Source: Ipomoea triloba (Eukaryota; Streptophyta; Magnoliopsida; Solanales; Convolvulaceae). From it: 64,000 bases of DNA. Position 1 is the stretch's first letter; the number at the start of each line of letters is the position of its first letter. Of the stretch, positions 10,320-21,351 are shown piece after piece. The notes beneath the pieces are model-generated. The model was not told the DNA's origin. It worked only from the letters and a program-made list of their open reading frames with translations, and did no database searches. The translations under genes and the position numbers were made by a program. The stretch is from assembly GCF_003576645.1 (NCBI RefSeq), contig NC_044920.1:12261431-12325430 (forward strand), read 5' to 3'.

Positions 10320-11768
10320 CTTATAGTATTTTAGTCTTTGGAGGCCAAGTTTTAGCACAGCTAGCAAGGAGTGGTGCTCAAAGTCAACATTCCATTTATA
10401 TCCAAGAGTGGAATTTAGGAGCTTCATAAATGGAACCTTGGGGTGGAAGTTTCGCAATGCAAACTGGCGCATGGACTGCACTTATTCCTACACGCGTGAA
10501 GACTAACCCATATGGATGTGGAATGTAACAGCACTTAGCCAAATTTCGAATGACATTTTTGAAGACCAGTACGTGAAGCTGCCAACCAGATTAGATTAAA
10601 ATTAAGATCTCAAGCAAGAATCACCAGGAAAATATTTTGGAAGATCAACTTGCCAAAAATCGAATCAAGATTGAAATAAGTCAAGAATATAAAGTTCTGT
10701 AGGTAACAAAGTAAAAATTGGAGGCTACAAGTTTAAAGATTCAATCAAGACGAATTAGATGACTTTTGAACAAATTGATGAGGTAATTTTTCAATCAAAA
10801 ATTATCAGAGCCATTAAATGTTGTAGATCAAGTTGGCAAAACTATCAGATCAAGTTGGCAAGGCCATCAAAATAAGTGAATGTTCAAAATTTGAATTTTC
10901 ACAACCGGCAAATAACTTTTTCGAGTTATAAAAAGCCCAAGAAGACTTGAAGATAAGCACGGTTCTTATATGAGCTTACAACGATTTCTACAACGAGGTA
11001 ACAACGAAAAATAGAAGTGTTGATATTGAGCTATACACGAGAGAAACTCAAGTCTTAGAAAAGAAATATTTATTTCTTGTAAAAACATCTCTGCTGAGTA
11101 CAGAAAGAGGGAGAGTAGCAAGGAGTTGTGAAATCCTTGGTTGAGTGTAGCTATGTGCGAGATACTCGAGGGAACTAAGTGTAGCTTTGTGCGAGACACT
11201 TGGTTGGTGTAAGAGCATAGCTGTGTGCGAGACGCTCGGGAGAGTAGCTTTGTGTGAGGTGCTCGGAGTTGAGTGTAGCTTTGTGCCAGACACTCGGGAA
11301 GTGCTTGGGTAGCACTGGTGTTTCACTATTTGTATATGGGTGAACGAGATAGTGAATTCCCTCCTTGGAGTGAAAGGAGAAGAGTGAACTAAGAGAATTA
11401 TACCACCTCTGAACCACTATAAATCTCTCTCTCTCTATTTACTTTACAACACTTTATTTACTTTGCATATTTAAGTCATTAACCTATTTATATTGTGTTG
11501 ATTTATCCATCTGGGTTTATGTGTTCCCACGTTTGCATGTGAACCAAACTTTGTATACTTGTTATTTGAGCTATTTCAGAATATTCTATCGTGTTGCATG
11601 TGAGATATCTCTTCAGTTTTACGTGGTTTTTATTTATAGCACTTTACCGTTCGTATATTCCGCTGTGCATTTCAAGTTGAATTTATTTACTTGGAATTAT
11701 TTTGTTTGAAGTGTTATAAAGTTTTAAATTGTTAGAAAAGACTATTCACCACCCAATCGGGACCAACA
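10320..11768 (+). mobile_element. Probable solo LTR of a second SIRE-like copia family
   Basis: The right end (about 11745-11768) closes with ACCAACA, and its last 30 bases resemble the inner LTR end at 8457 read on the opposite strand. No primer-binding site follows, so it is a solo or 3' LTR. A TATA box (TATAAAAA) is at 10927-10934. At 11136-11310 a degenerate repeat of about 30-45 bp (GTGTAGCTTTGTGCGAGACACTCGG-like) occurs five times. The left edge is not resolved, and I found no clear target duplication. Confidence 0.45.
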
Positions 11769-13500
11769 ATAATCATGTCTGATTGAGGATTATCTTTTGT
11801 GCTACTCCTTTCATCTCATTTTGTGTTTGGTTTGGTCAACGAGACTTGACTGAAGTTAATTTTTATTCAATTTTTCATAATATTAAGTTTAGTATGAGTA
11901 TATATAAAATTTACAAAATATGTAGGACAGTATATCTGGGATATATTCCCTATCAAGTAGCCCTCCAGCCCGAGCCCTGACAACGAGCTAACAAGGAAGG
12001 GTTCGGGCTAGAAAACCATATAGTCCGCGCCGGTTGCCTCGTTAAAAAACCTTAGACTAAGGAAAAAACCCAATAGGAAAAAATCTTAGCCAAGGAAAAA
12101 AGAGCACAACCTTAAGCGCCAATGAGGAAGAGTTCAGGCTGGAAAAACTGGCCGTATAGTTCATGACTTACGCCCGTTGCTTCGTTAAAAACCTTAGACT
12201 AAGGAAAATTCCCAATGGGAAAAAATCTTATCTAAGGGAAAAAGAGCACAACCTTAAGCACGGTCTTTTGGACTATAAGGGTTGTCCGAAGTCTACCGAT
12301 CTAGGGATCGGATTTGCAATACAATGAGAGGTCGAATTGATTGCGACATAGAAACCTAATTTCACTTGACTTGCTCACGACAAAGGATCGAATTCTCCGC
12401 GATCTGACGATCGGATTTTTACCAATCAAGAGATTGGATTTGCGTATACCCCGTATACTCCCTATCAAGATTTAGACTGGTTGCCTCGTTAAAAACCTTA
12501 TACTAACAAAAACCCAGTGGGAAAATACTCAGCCAAGGAAAAAAGAGTACAACTGCAAGTGTAATCTTTTGGACTACCGGGGGATAAAATTAGTCGTGGT
12601 CTAGAGATGCAGTTTTTGTCAATCAAGGGATTGGACTTATTTGCAACCTAGGGGTCAAGCCTTTAACATGAATAAGAGATTTAATTTTACCGGTCTAGGG
12701 ATCGGGTTTCACCAATCGGAAGATTGGATTTTATTCACGGTCCAAGGACCTCTACTGATCTTATCGATCATAAGCGGGAACACTTCTCCCAATGCCCTCT
12801 ACTCGGGCCAATTGATCGTAATTGGTTTGATCTCCGTCGAACTCTGACCCAGATTACTTGGTTTTAAGATCGTTCTTAGTCGATCGCGCTTGGTTAGTTT
12901 CGATTACCACATTAATCACTACGATGGGTTTTGGAAACTGAAAATTATATGAACGGGGCGATTTCCCCTTTTTGCGCTCGGTTTACAAATCAAGCGTCCC
13001 AAGTGGAGGGCCGCTAGGAGACCCAAAATTCTAGTGAGACCGGGAAGGTCATTATGCTCGAGAACTATGCTATGGTGTGCTAGTCACCAATGTCGCTTTA
13101 CTCGGGAAGTGCATAACAGTCGGGAATTGCTTTAGTGAGATCTGTAGGTCGAGAGAGTTGCCCTACGAACAACTCCTTTCCACAGTTTAGAAGTGCTTCC
13201 AAGGTTAGGGGCATTCCAAAAACGATCAAACCATGCCCTATTGTGACTCAATCAAGTAAAGTGCTCATCATGTCTGCAACAATCTAGCAAAACTCATTCA
13301 AAATTTTCCACACTTTTAAATTCAAAACCCAGGGCAACAAAAATGTAAGAAGGGATAGAGGTTTACAACCAAGTGAGCATCCCTTCTTCTTTCCACACTT
13401 TAAGCTCTAACAATCTCTTCCCAGCAAGCACACCTACACAACAATGTTAGTAACAAAGAATTAAAGCTCTCATTTCTTTCTCTTCTCCTTTCTTTTTCTT
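11769..13500. repeat. Degraded Ty3/gypsy-like noncoding sequence with repeated TTGCCTCGTTAAAAACC blocks
   Basis: 11769-11950 is AT-rich with no feature. From about 12000 a block containing CTCGTTAAAAA, CCTTAGACTAAGG and AAAAGAGCACAAC occurs three times (about 12030-12115, 12175-12255, 12482-12555), separated by degenerate GGGATTGGA/GGGATCGGA repeats to about 12740. This type of block is known from LTR/UTR sequence of plant Ty3/gypsy elements. 12740-13500 holds no coding sequence that I can support. Confidence 0.5.
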
Positions 13501-13519
13501 CACTCTTCTCTTTTTGTGT

Positions 13520-14702
13520 GTTTTTTTTTTTTTTTTTGCTTGGGGTGCCTCCCAAGAGTGCCATGTTTAACGTCCTTGGCTAGACTCAACTTCATCTACA
13601 ATCAAGAAATAACAATCTACAATATCTCAGAACTATCCAATTACTCAATAATTGGAGATGATGGTTGGGGAGATGCCGGTGATCAGGGGAGTGGTGGAGA
13701 CGGTGATCGGGGGAGTGGTAGAGACGGTGACCGGGGAATTGGTGGAGGCCTTGTTGAGGGGCCCGCTTCGTCCCCTCCCCGGGATACTCAAGCAATTTTT
13801 AATGAAATCAAGTCCTCCCGAATCAAAGGAGTCATGGTGACCTCCCGGACTTGGGACTCCGTCCACTCCATCCTCGCTTGATATCCCAAGGCAATGCACA
13901 ATCGGCTCACCAAAGGCCTTACATAGATGGCATGTACCTTCTTGATGTGTTACGCGTGGAGCCATGCTTTGCACACCATTCCCATATTCACGGTCTCCCC
14001 GTGTCTATGCTCCATAATGCAAATAGATCCGCCCAATATACCTTGGCAAAGTTTCCTCTCCGGCCACCCCACGAGTGGGCTAGCACTCTCTGAACTACTT
14101 TGAAGTCATCTCTTAGGATATGTGAACTATGTACCCTTGCACCACACCATTCAATACCCGGCTCAGCTAGCCTAATACTTCCTTGGTGTCACATCATCCC
14201 CAAAATCACGGGGCAATCTCCTATACCAATGCTTGCTTTGATATTCCCGTGTGTAGAAACCCAAGAGTTGTCCTAATGTGTTGACGGAGATGTAGTGGTC
14301 ATTGTTGAAAAGGCGGAACTTGATTGTTGGGCTCATTAGATCTCTGCTCCTCCCCATGAACTCGAGGCTTGCTACAAACTCATAAACCACCGGAGAGTAT
14401 GTGGGATACCTCCATGCGAAAATGTTGCTCCAATAAGGTTGGTGGATGAGGCGCTCCACCCCTCTACGGCACTCAAATGAGTTTAGCAAGGATAGTTCAA
14501 TGAAATTCCATCGGGTCACGGGTCGATGAGACAAGTATTGATATCTATCTTTCATTCTTGTGTTCATGATGATTTCCCGATATCTCGACCTTGTTACTTC
14601 AACTTCCTCCTTGGGCAAGGGGTTGTTGGACCCTTCCTCTTGTTCCTTATCCTTGTTGGCTCTCCTTTCTCCTCGGAGCAAGTTTGTCTTCCTTGGCCTC
14701 AT
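13520..14702 (-). mobile_element. Athila-type Ty3/gypsy fragment
   Basis: The minus-strand spacer near 13540-13580 has the GACGTTAAACATGGC..GGGAGGCACC pattern seen between pol and the last ORF of Athila elements. An ATHILA-like ORF (14172-14702) lies in the same orientation. No Athila gag or pol and no LTR pair are visible, so it is a fragment. The junction with the CACTA element lies between 14703 and 14983. Confidence 0.55.
14172..14702 (-). pseudogene. ATHILA-family ORF fragment, 176 codons
   Basis: The N-terminal 45 residues are basic and Glu-rich. They are followed by the pattern shared by ATHILA ORF-1 proteins: RWNFIELSLL, then WRYPTYSPVVYEFVASLEF, then IKFRLFNNDHYISVNTLGQLLGF. Family members are usually several hundred residues long, so this copy is truncated at its C-terminus (stop at 14172). 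The function of the family is unknown; it occupies the extra-ORF position of Athila retrotransposons. Confidence 0.6.
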
Positions 14703-14982
14703 TTCCTAAAACACAAAGATTTTCAACATAACACAAGAAAATTTCTCACCAATTCTTCTTTCAAGAGATCACACTCATGTTTTTTACAATACGCCTCTTC
14801 TCTCTTAACAAGCTCCCAACACTCTCATTTTTCATTCCTCACGCCATATACAACATGTATCCTCTCAATTTTCCCTCAGCACCACTCATGGTATGCAAGC
14901 TTTGTTAAAAAATTTCACAACTCATCATTTCATACTCAAAGTCAACAAAAAGGTCAACTTCATCTTCTTCCCCAATGCAACA

Positions 14983-15315
14983 ATGGAGTTGAAACGAGAC
15001 AAAGTTGATTGGTTAGTTGTCTGTAAAGTTCAACCTCGGGGATGGATGGAGTCTTTGAGAAAGGAGAATGATCAACCGAAAGATATTGCTTTTCAAGAAA
15101 AAGAAGTTGAAAGCACTAAAATTGTAAGCAGTGTAGATGAAGATTCGTTCGTCAGATTAAATGATGAAAATGTTGAGTATGGTGACTTTCCCAATGAGAA
15201 TCCAGATAATGATGAAGAGGAAGATGATGAGCCTAAATTTGACTCTAATTCATCAACTAATGAAGATGAAAATGATGACTGTTATGATGATGACGGGGAG
15301 AATGATGATAATTAG
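14983..15315 (+). pseudogene. TNP2-like CACTA transposase, C-terminal exon only
   Basis: The open frame shows WLVVCKVQPRGWMES followed by a long acidic tail of Asp/Glu/Asn. This is the usual C-terminal exon of plant TNP2-like transposases. Everything upstream, including the catalytic region, is missing. The frame is open upstream to 14893, but that stretch reads as unrelated AT-rich sequence. Confidence 0.55.
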
Positions 15316-15411
15316 AGTTGAAGTAAGTAATAGCATGATTCAAAACTGATGCCTAAATATATATTATTTACAACACTAACATATCATATCTTTCATATTT
15401 TTGCAGGAAAG

Positions 15412-17209
15412 ATGGCAAGGGGACGTGGAGGACGTGGACGTGGACGTGGAGCTAGACTTTTATCTGCAACTGTTGCACCACTACCTGCATCAACATCAAC
15501 CCTTGCATCATCCTCAACCCCTGTATCAGCCTCAACCTCTACATCAACATCAGCCCCTGCATTAGCATCAACCCTTGCTGCATCAAAATCAGAATCAATT
15601 CCAATATCAACATCGACACCATTATCTTCATCCACACCAACCACACCATCCATAGATACTAATGCTCAAGGAGTAGGGGAAGATGTTGCGCAGCAACAAA
15701 ATCATCGAGTTGATAATATAACACATAATGGACACTTATTGATTGATGTTCAGGCAATATGTAAGTTAATTAAATCAAAATGAGATTTCAAATTTGAATA
15801 TATATTACTTCTTTTAAACTATGAATTTCCTTTATTATAGGTTGACTCACTCTGATGTATGCGCTAGAAAGATTACTAAGCTATTCCAGGAACGAACAGA
15901 TCCCAACGGTTATGCATGGGCGCAACTTAGTGATGATACAATTAAGTTTTATTGGGAGGAGTTCAAAGTAATATTTTAATATATAAAAATTCTTTTGTTT
16001 ACATGTCTAACTTTTGATGCTTAATATTATTTATATTGTGTATTGTAGAAGTATTTTGATTGGAGTGCGGCTAAAACAGATTTAGTGTATAGTGCTTGGG
16101 AAGTAAAGGCAAAAAGAAGATATGCTGATTATATAAGCAGAATGAAGAGTAAGACAAGACCTCCATATATCACCGAAGAAATATGGACTAAGTGGAATGA
16201 TATTTGGAATTCTGAAGACAGTAAGAGAAAATCAGAATTGGGTAAGAGAAATAGACGTGGAGGTGTTTTAGATGGAGTTGCCCAATCTACACATACCACA
16301 GGATCAACACCTCATTCTAAAGTTGTCGTTCAACTTCTAAGTTCATTGGAATTGTTTAGGTTATAAGTTGTTGTTTGGATTGTTTGAATTGTGTGTTATT
16401 GTGTTGTTAGAAACTTTTATTGAGATTATTGTGATAAAATTATTTTGATTTTATCATATTGTGCCTATTGAGTTGATGTTTGAGATGTTTATATTATATA
16501 TTAAGTAGGAAGATAGTTTTATTTATAAAGAAAATTATGCTGATTTTTTTGTTTGGAATTTCGTTTGGTTTATATCATAATTATGTGTTTTGTATTGGTA
16601 GAAACTTTTATTGAGACTATTATTATAAAATCATTGTGATTTAATTTTATTGTGTTTTTGTTTTAACTAATTTTTAGGAAGAAAAACTCGGTCATCGTCC
16701 ATTATATTTTGAATTGTTCAAGCATACACATACCAGAAAACATGATGGCCAAACATTTATAGCTGAAAAAGACAAACAAATTCATGTAAGTCAGTTACTC
16801 ATCTTGTTTTTTCCTTGAATATATATGACTTTTGATAAAAATTGTACTAAAATTTTAAATTTTTGCAGGAGAAAGTTGCATTGCAACGGGAGGAATTAAC
16901 ACAAAAAGGAGAGGAAGTAGATGAGAGTCAATTGTACTATGATGCAGTTGGTGGGCATGATAAGAAAAGAAGAATTTATGGGCTTGGGTCATATGGTACC
17001 TTCATTCGTGGTCCAATAAATGCTAACACATCAGACAATATATAACATCAACTTCACAACCATCAGACAATGCTAATTCTGCAAAGATGCAAGATGAGAT
17101 TGAGAATTTGAAGGCTTCTTTGGTTCTTATGCAACAAAGATTAGATGCTATTGAAAGTGAAAGAGCTGGTACTTCATCATCACCCTCATCACATCCGAAT
17201 TCAACTTGA
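15412..17209 (+). pseudogene. Transposase_24 family gene of the CACTA element (TNPA/TNPD position), multi-exon, broken
   Basis: Exon 1 (15412-15760) begins with an Arg/Gly run, then Ser/Thr/Pro repeats. Later exons carry the family core: KITKLFQERTDPNGYAWAQL (15841-15967), YFDWSAAKTDLVYSAWEVKA and RPPYITEEIWTKWNDIWNS (from 16049), a GHRPLYFELFKHTHTRK segment (about 16678-16786), and a last exon from 16870 with a coiled coil (DEIENLKASLVLMQQRLDAI) to 17209. Introns have GT..AG ends. Two breaks are seen: the join of exons 1 and 2 runs into a stop as I splice it, and a small indel near 17040 puts a stop before the coiled coil. The protein is thought to bind subterminal repeats. Confidence 0.75.
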
Positions 17210-17429
17210 TTTGATTTTCTTTTATGAATTACTATATTGTTGTTTAGACATAAATTTGGTATTAAGAACAACATTTAATTTTTTGAACTACAAATTAGTA
17301 TCACAATATTATTACAAATTTTATTGTATTTTATTTTGCATATTAACATTTTAAATACAAATATTAGAAATTTTAAAAAATAATAATAATGACCAAAATA
17401 ATAATAATAATAATAATAATAATTTAGCA

Positions 17430-18048
17430 CAAAGCGACGAAAATTAATTTTAGCGATGGAATATTCAATGTCATTATGGCGACAAAATTGGTAATGGAAA
17501 GATTTTTGTTGCCGAAATGCGACAGGATCACGACAGCGATTAGTTCCGTTATTATTTTTACGACGAAATTTTGTGACAGAAAACATACTTTGTGACGGAA
17601 TATTAAGCGATGGAATCACTACGGAAATTTGTTCCCGTCATTTTCTTACGACGAAATTTTGCGACGGAAGACGAAATTTGCAACGGAAAAGTTAGCGACA
17701 GATTGGCGATTACAATTTGTTTCGTCTTTTTTTTTACGACGGAATTTTATGACGGAATACACAATTTGCAACAGAAAGGTTAGCGACGGAATCACGAAAA
17801 TAATTATTTCCGTCGTTATATTTCACGATAGAAATATGCAACGGAATATGACTTTTGCGATGGAAAATTCCGTCACCATTTTCCGTCGCCACCACAGGCG
17901 ACAGATTATTTCCGTCACGAAATGAAATACGACAAGCCTGGAGGCTACGGAATGAATTCCGTCGCGAAAATGTAAAGTTCCGTCGCAAAACGTGATTTGC
18001 GACGGAATTTTGCATTTTCGTGATGGAAAAATTCCGTCGCGAATCGCG
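17430..18048 (+). repeat. CACTA subterminal repeat region (GCGACGGAA / TTCCGTCGC)
   Basis: The GACGGAA or CGACGGAATTTTGC motif and its complement occur in both orientations every 20-50 bp across the last 600 bp before the terminus. In En/Spm elements such arrays are the binding sites of the TNPA-type protein. An (AAT)n run at 17385-17423 lies just before it. Confidence 0.85.
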
Positions 18049-18063
18049 TTTTTTCTTGTAGTG

Positions 18064-19620
18064 CTTGTTTCTATCAAAAATCTTGGCACATTGTTGGGCC
18101 CTCAATCTTCAAGCAATTTCTTAGGTTCATGGAAACCGGTACCCTTGATGAAGGAATAAATGATACGCTTATTGCTCTCATCCCGAAGAACAATTATCAT
18201 AACAATCCTGGTCATTTCCGCCCAATCAGCCTTTGTAATGTGATTTACAAAATCTTAACAAAGGCCTTGACTAATCCTATCAAACCCATTCTTAAGAACT
18301 TAATTGGTTTGGAGCAAAGTAGTTTTGTCCCAGGTCGTCAAATCATTGATAATATTTTGGTATATCAAGAATTTCTCCATTCTATACGCATCAAATAGGG
18401 CACCAAGTGGCATATGGTCCTTAAAATTGACTTGGAAAAGGCGTATGATAGGTTAGATTAGAGTTTTTATCTGATCTACTCTTATTGATGTTGGAATGAA
18501 CAACAAGTGGGTATCTAATATCATGACTTGTGTTGAGTCTCTGAAGCTGAGAATTCTCTGGAATGGTAAGAAGTTAGAGCATATTATACCTCTTAGGGTA
18601 TCAGACATGGGGATGCTATTCCCCCCCCCCCCCATACATCTTTGTTCTGTGCATGGATCGTCTTAGTCATATCATCAAGGATGAAGTCCCCTTCTTACTT
18701 ATTTATTTTTTGCTGATGACTTGGTTCTTTTTGTTGAAGCCTCGCAGGAACAAATCTTAGTGATCAAAAGCTGTTTGGAAAGGTTTAGTAGGGCGTTGGG
18801 CCAGAAAGTCAGCCTAAGTAAATCCCAGATATTCTTTTCAAAAAACGTAAGTGAAGAGGAAGGTATAGCAATCACTGAGATTGCAGGCATTCCTTCTACT
18901 AATAACCTGGGAAAATACCTTGGGGTCCCATCAATCCACAGAAGAGTTACGAGCAGGATGTTTGATCCCATCCTTGAAAAAATTGATGCAAGACTTGACG
19001 GGTGGAAAACGAAATTCCTTACGTTGGCAGGTAGACAGTTGATTGCTCAAACTATGCTCCATACTATCCCTTATTATAGTACGCAAACTATGTTTATGCC
19101 AGCTGGAGTCTGGGAGGCCATCGATAGAAGAATTCACGTTTCCTATGGGGAAGCACACATGAAAAACGAAGGTGCCACTTAGTCCGATGGGAGGAAGTGA
19201 GCAAAGCCAAGACTGCGGGAGGTCTAGGAATCAAATCATCCAAAGAGGTAAATATTGCTTTTATGGCCAAGCTTGGATGGAGAATCCTTGTTGAAAAAGA
19301 CGGCCTTTGGGTGAGACTACTAAAGGCTAAATATGCCCAAGGTAAACAAGGGATGAGCATTTTCAAACCTAAGAAGGGTAGCTCTAATGCATAGCGTGGA
19401 ATTGTTGCTGTCTTCCCAACTATCCATCAAAGGCACTCGTTATGCTGTAAAGATTGGCAAAGCCATTAGATTCTGGGAAGATGCTTGGATTCAAGGCAAC
19501 CCATTAAGCATGTTTCTCCCATATCAAGAATCATGCTAATGTGAAAAATAAAAAAGTGAATGAGTACTGGGAAAGTGATAGAGGGTGGAAGTGGGAGAGT
19601 TTAAACAACATCATAAGCTA
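18064..19620 (+). pseudogene. LINE (L1-type) reverse transcriptase fragment
   Basis: The open frame starting 3' of the CACTA end carries plant L1 RT signatures: TLIALIPK, FRPISLCNVIYKILTK, QSSFVPGRQIIDNILVYQE, then IDLEKAYDR, then FADDLVLF (the catalytic FADD) near 18712-18735, the LGKYLGVP box, and the GGLGIKSSKEVN zinc-knuckle-proximal region. Stops follow the first two blocks (18396-18398 and near 18458), there is a 13-base C run at 18621-18633, and a frameshift near 19130. No endonuclease domain is present. It is a 5'-truncated dead copy. Similarity fades by about 19620. Confidence 0.8.
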
Positions 19621-20613
19621 TGCGCGTTTCGCACGGCAAACGCCCACTCAATGCACGCGCTCGGTGGCCCGTTTCTTTTTTGGAGTACTATTGACCCTGT
19701 TACATGTAGTATCTGGTTATATATACTTTTTCAATCTACTGAAACCTAACGAGTTAATATTGTCCCCACTGAGGCTCAAACTCATGACTTCTTATTTGAG
19801 AAAATCATTTCATGCCGCTTGACCACAAGGTCTTTGGCCCGGTAGCCCGTTTCTTAAATTTTTTTTTTGTCAAATTTCACAATTTTTATTTTGTTTTTTT
19901 GTTTTTTTTTTCCTTTCTCTATTTTTCATCTCTTTCCTACTTGATCATGCTCTAATTTCTAAACCCAGAACTCCAGAAGCCGCCTTTTTTCATCTCTTTC
20001 CTACTTGATCATGCTCTAATTTCTAAACCCAGAACTCCAGAAGCCGCCTCACACCCTCACCACTCTCCACGAATCACGATTCCACTTCTCGTTCTCGACA
20101 GGCGACAACTCGGCTCTCGTCTTCTCCAGCCAGATTGCCGCCTCCGCCTCTTCCAGAATCACGCCGGTCAGCGACTCAGTGTCCAGCCGGACCAACCCTC
20201 CTCTCGGCTCTCGACTTGTGTGTACATATTTATCTCCTGAGCTTCACCTTTTTGCTCTTCTTCTTCTTCAGTTGCTGTGGAATTTATTGTTTCTTGAGGT
20301 TATACGTGGCTGGATTTTCGTGTCTTGAACCAAGAATTGCTTTGATTCTCATCTGGAGGTCCAAAGTTCGTTGTTTGAAGTTGGGTTTGCTTGTTTGGTG
20401 TGTGATTCATAGAAAATTTTTCGTGTTGGGCACTTGGGTGTTTCTGTCAAAGTTTAAAACTTTGGGATTTAAACTGAATTTGGGTTGTGAATTGTGATTT
20501 TGCAGCTGAAAAAGTGAAGATCTTTGCTTCTCTTGACTATTGTATATCCTTAGCTTCCAAACTTCTTATTGTGTGTCAGTGTGTGTATGTGTACTTATGC
20601 CATAGTTGGAATT
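19620..20613. other. Spacer with a 64-bp tandem duplication; no supported gene
   Basis: 19660-19850 looks like the edge of a dispersed repeat. A 64-bp unit (TTTTTCATCTCTTTCC..GAAGCCGCC) is duplicated in tandem at 19921-20048. 20050-20500 is pyrimidine-rich and GC-richer than its surroundings and could be an upstream promoter or 5' exon region of the CCCH gene, but I see no splice evidence that decides it. Confidence 0.5.
20605..20613. repeat. Target-site duplication, left copy (GTTGGAATT)
   Basis: Nine bases identical to 21343-21351, flanking the inverted-repeat element. Confidence 0.9.
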
Positions 20614-21342
20614 GAGTTAATACCCAATATAGTCCTCGACTATAGTGGTTTTACTCAGTTTAGTCCTAAGTGACTTTTTGTACTCTATTTAGTCCTCGAC
20701 TTTAATGGTTTTACTCATTTTAGTCCTCTGTTAAGAATTCTGTTTGTTGGGTGTTAATAACAAGGTTAACATGGTAATTTCATTTCTATTTTGTTTTTTA
20801 TCAAATTAATTATTAATTATATGTCCTAATTTATCTCTATCTTAGTATCTCTAATGTATTGATACTACAGGAACAGAATGCTAATTGATTGAGTTTGAAT
20901 TTATTACTGTTAATGCTATTTGCTAATTATTTGCTAATTGCTTTGTGTTTGGATTCATTTGAAAATAACTAAAAATGCTTCTATTTGAATTCATTTGAAA
21001 AGTGATCAGAATTTCAATATGCCAAAGTTAACTAATTGCTCATTATTTGCTAACTGTTTTTTCTTTTTTTTTCCTAAAGTATTATAATTTACTTTGTCTT
21101 TAGTATGCAATTGTGTAAATATATATAGAACATATAATTAATAATTAATTTGATAAAAAAAATAAAATAGAAATGAAATTACCATGTTAACCTTGTTATT
21201 AACACCCAACAAACAGAATTCTTAACAGAGGACTAAAGTGGGTAAAATCATTAAAGTCGAGGACTAAATAGAGTACAAAAAGTCACTTAGGACTAAATTG
21301 AGTAAAACCACTATAGTCGAGGACTATATTGGGTATTAACTC
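20614..21342. mobile_element. Mutator-type (MULE) MITE with about 200-bp terminal inverted repeats
   Basis: The left arm begins GAGTTAATACCCAATATAG and the right arm ends with its inverse. The arms stay near-identical for about 200 bp each (20614-20820 and 21125-21342). A perfect 9-bp duplication (GTTGGAATT) flanks it. Long inverted repeats and 9-bp duplications are hallmarks of Mutator-like elements. At 729 bp with no ORF it is non-autonomous. The matching arms indicate recent insertion, upstream of the CCCH gene. Confidence 0.9.
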
Positions 21343-21351
21343 GTTGGAATT

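Larger units (their letters stand above)
14983..18063 (+). mobile_element. CACTA (En/Spm) DNA transposon, 5'-truncated
   Basis: Three things identify it: a TNP2-type transposase C-terminal exon, a second gene of the Transposase_24 (Ptta/En/Spm) family, and a 3' end closing in TTTTTTCTTGTAGTG (18049-18063), the inverse of CACTACAAGAAAAAA. A 600-bp subterminal region filled with GCGACGGAA motifs precedes the end. The matching 5' CACTA end and the bulk of TNP2 are absent, so the element is truncated at the Athila side. It cannot move by itself. Confidence 0.85.

Noticed and set aside
11048..11417. Overlapping minus-strand ORFs with repeated SHKATL/HSY motifs
   Set aside because: They are generated by the degenerate LTR repeat at 11136-11310 and overlap in different frames.
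12000..12560. Possible tandem regulatory array
   Set aside because: The three TTGCCTCGTTAAAAACC blocks match a known kind of gypsy LTR/UTR sequence, and the spacing is irregular.
17629..18105. ORFs on both strands near 17.7-18.1 kb
   Set aside because: They arise from the CACTA subterminal repeats; composition is dictated by the CGACGGAA motif.
20135..20497. 120-codon ORF starting MPPPPLPESRR
   Set aside because: It runs into a hydrophobic, AT-rich stretch without known domain. It is more likely upstream noncoding sequence of the CCCH gene.
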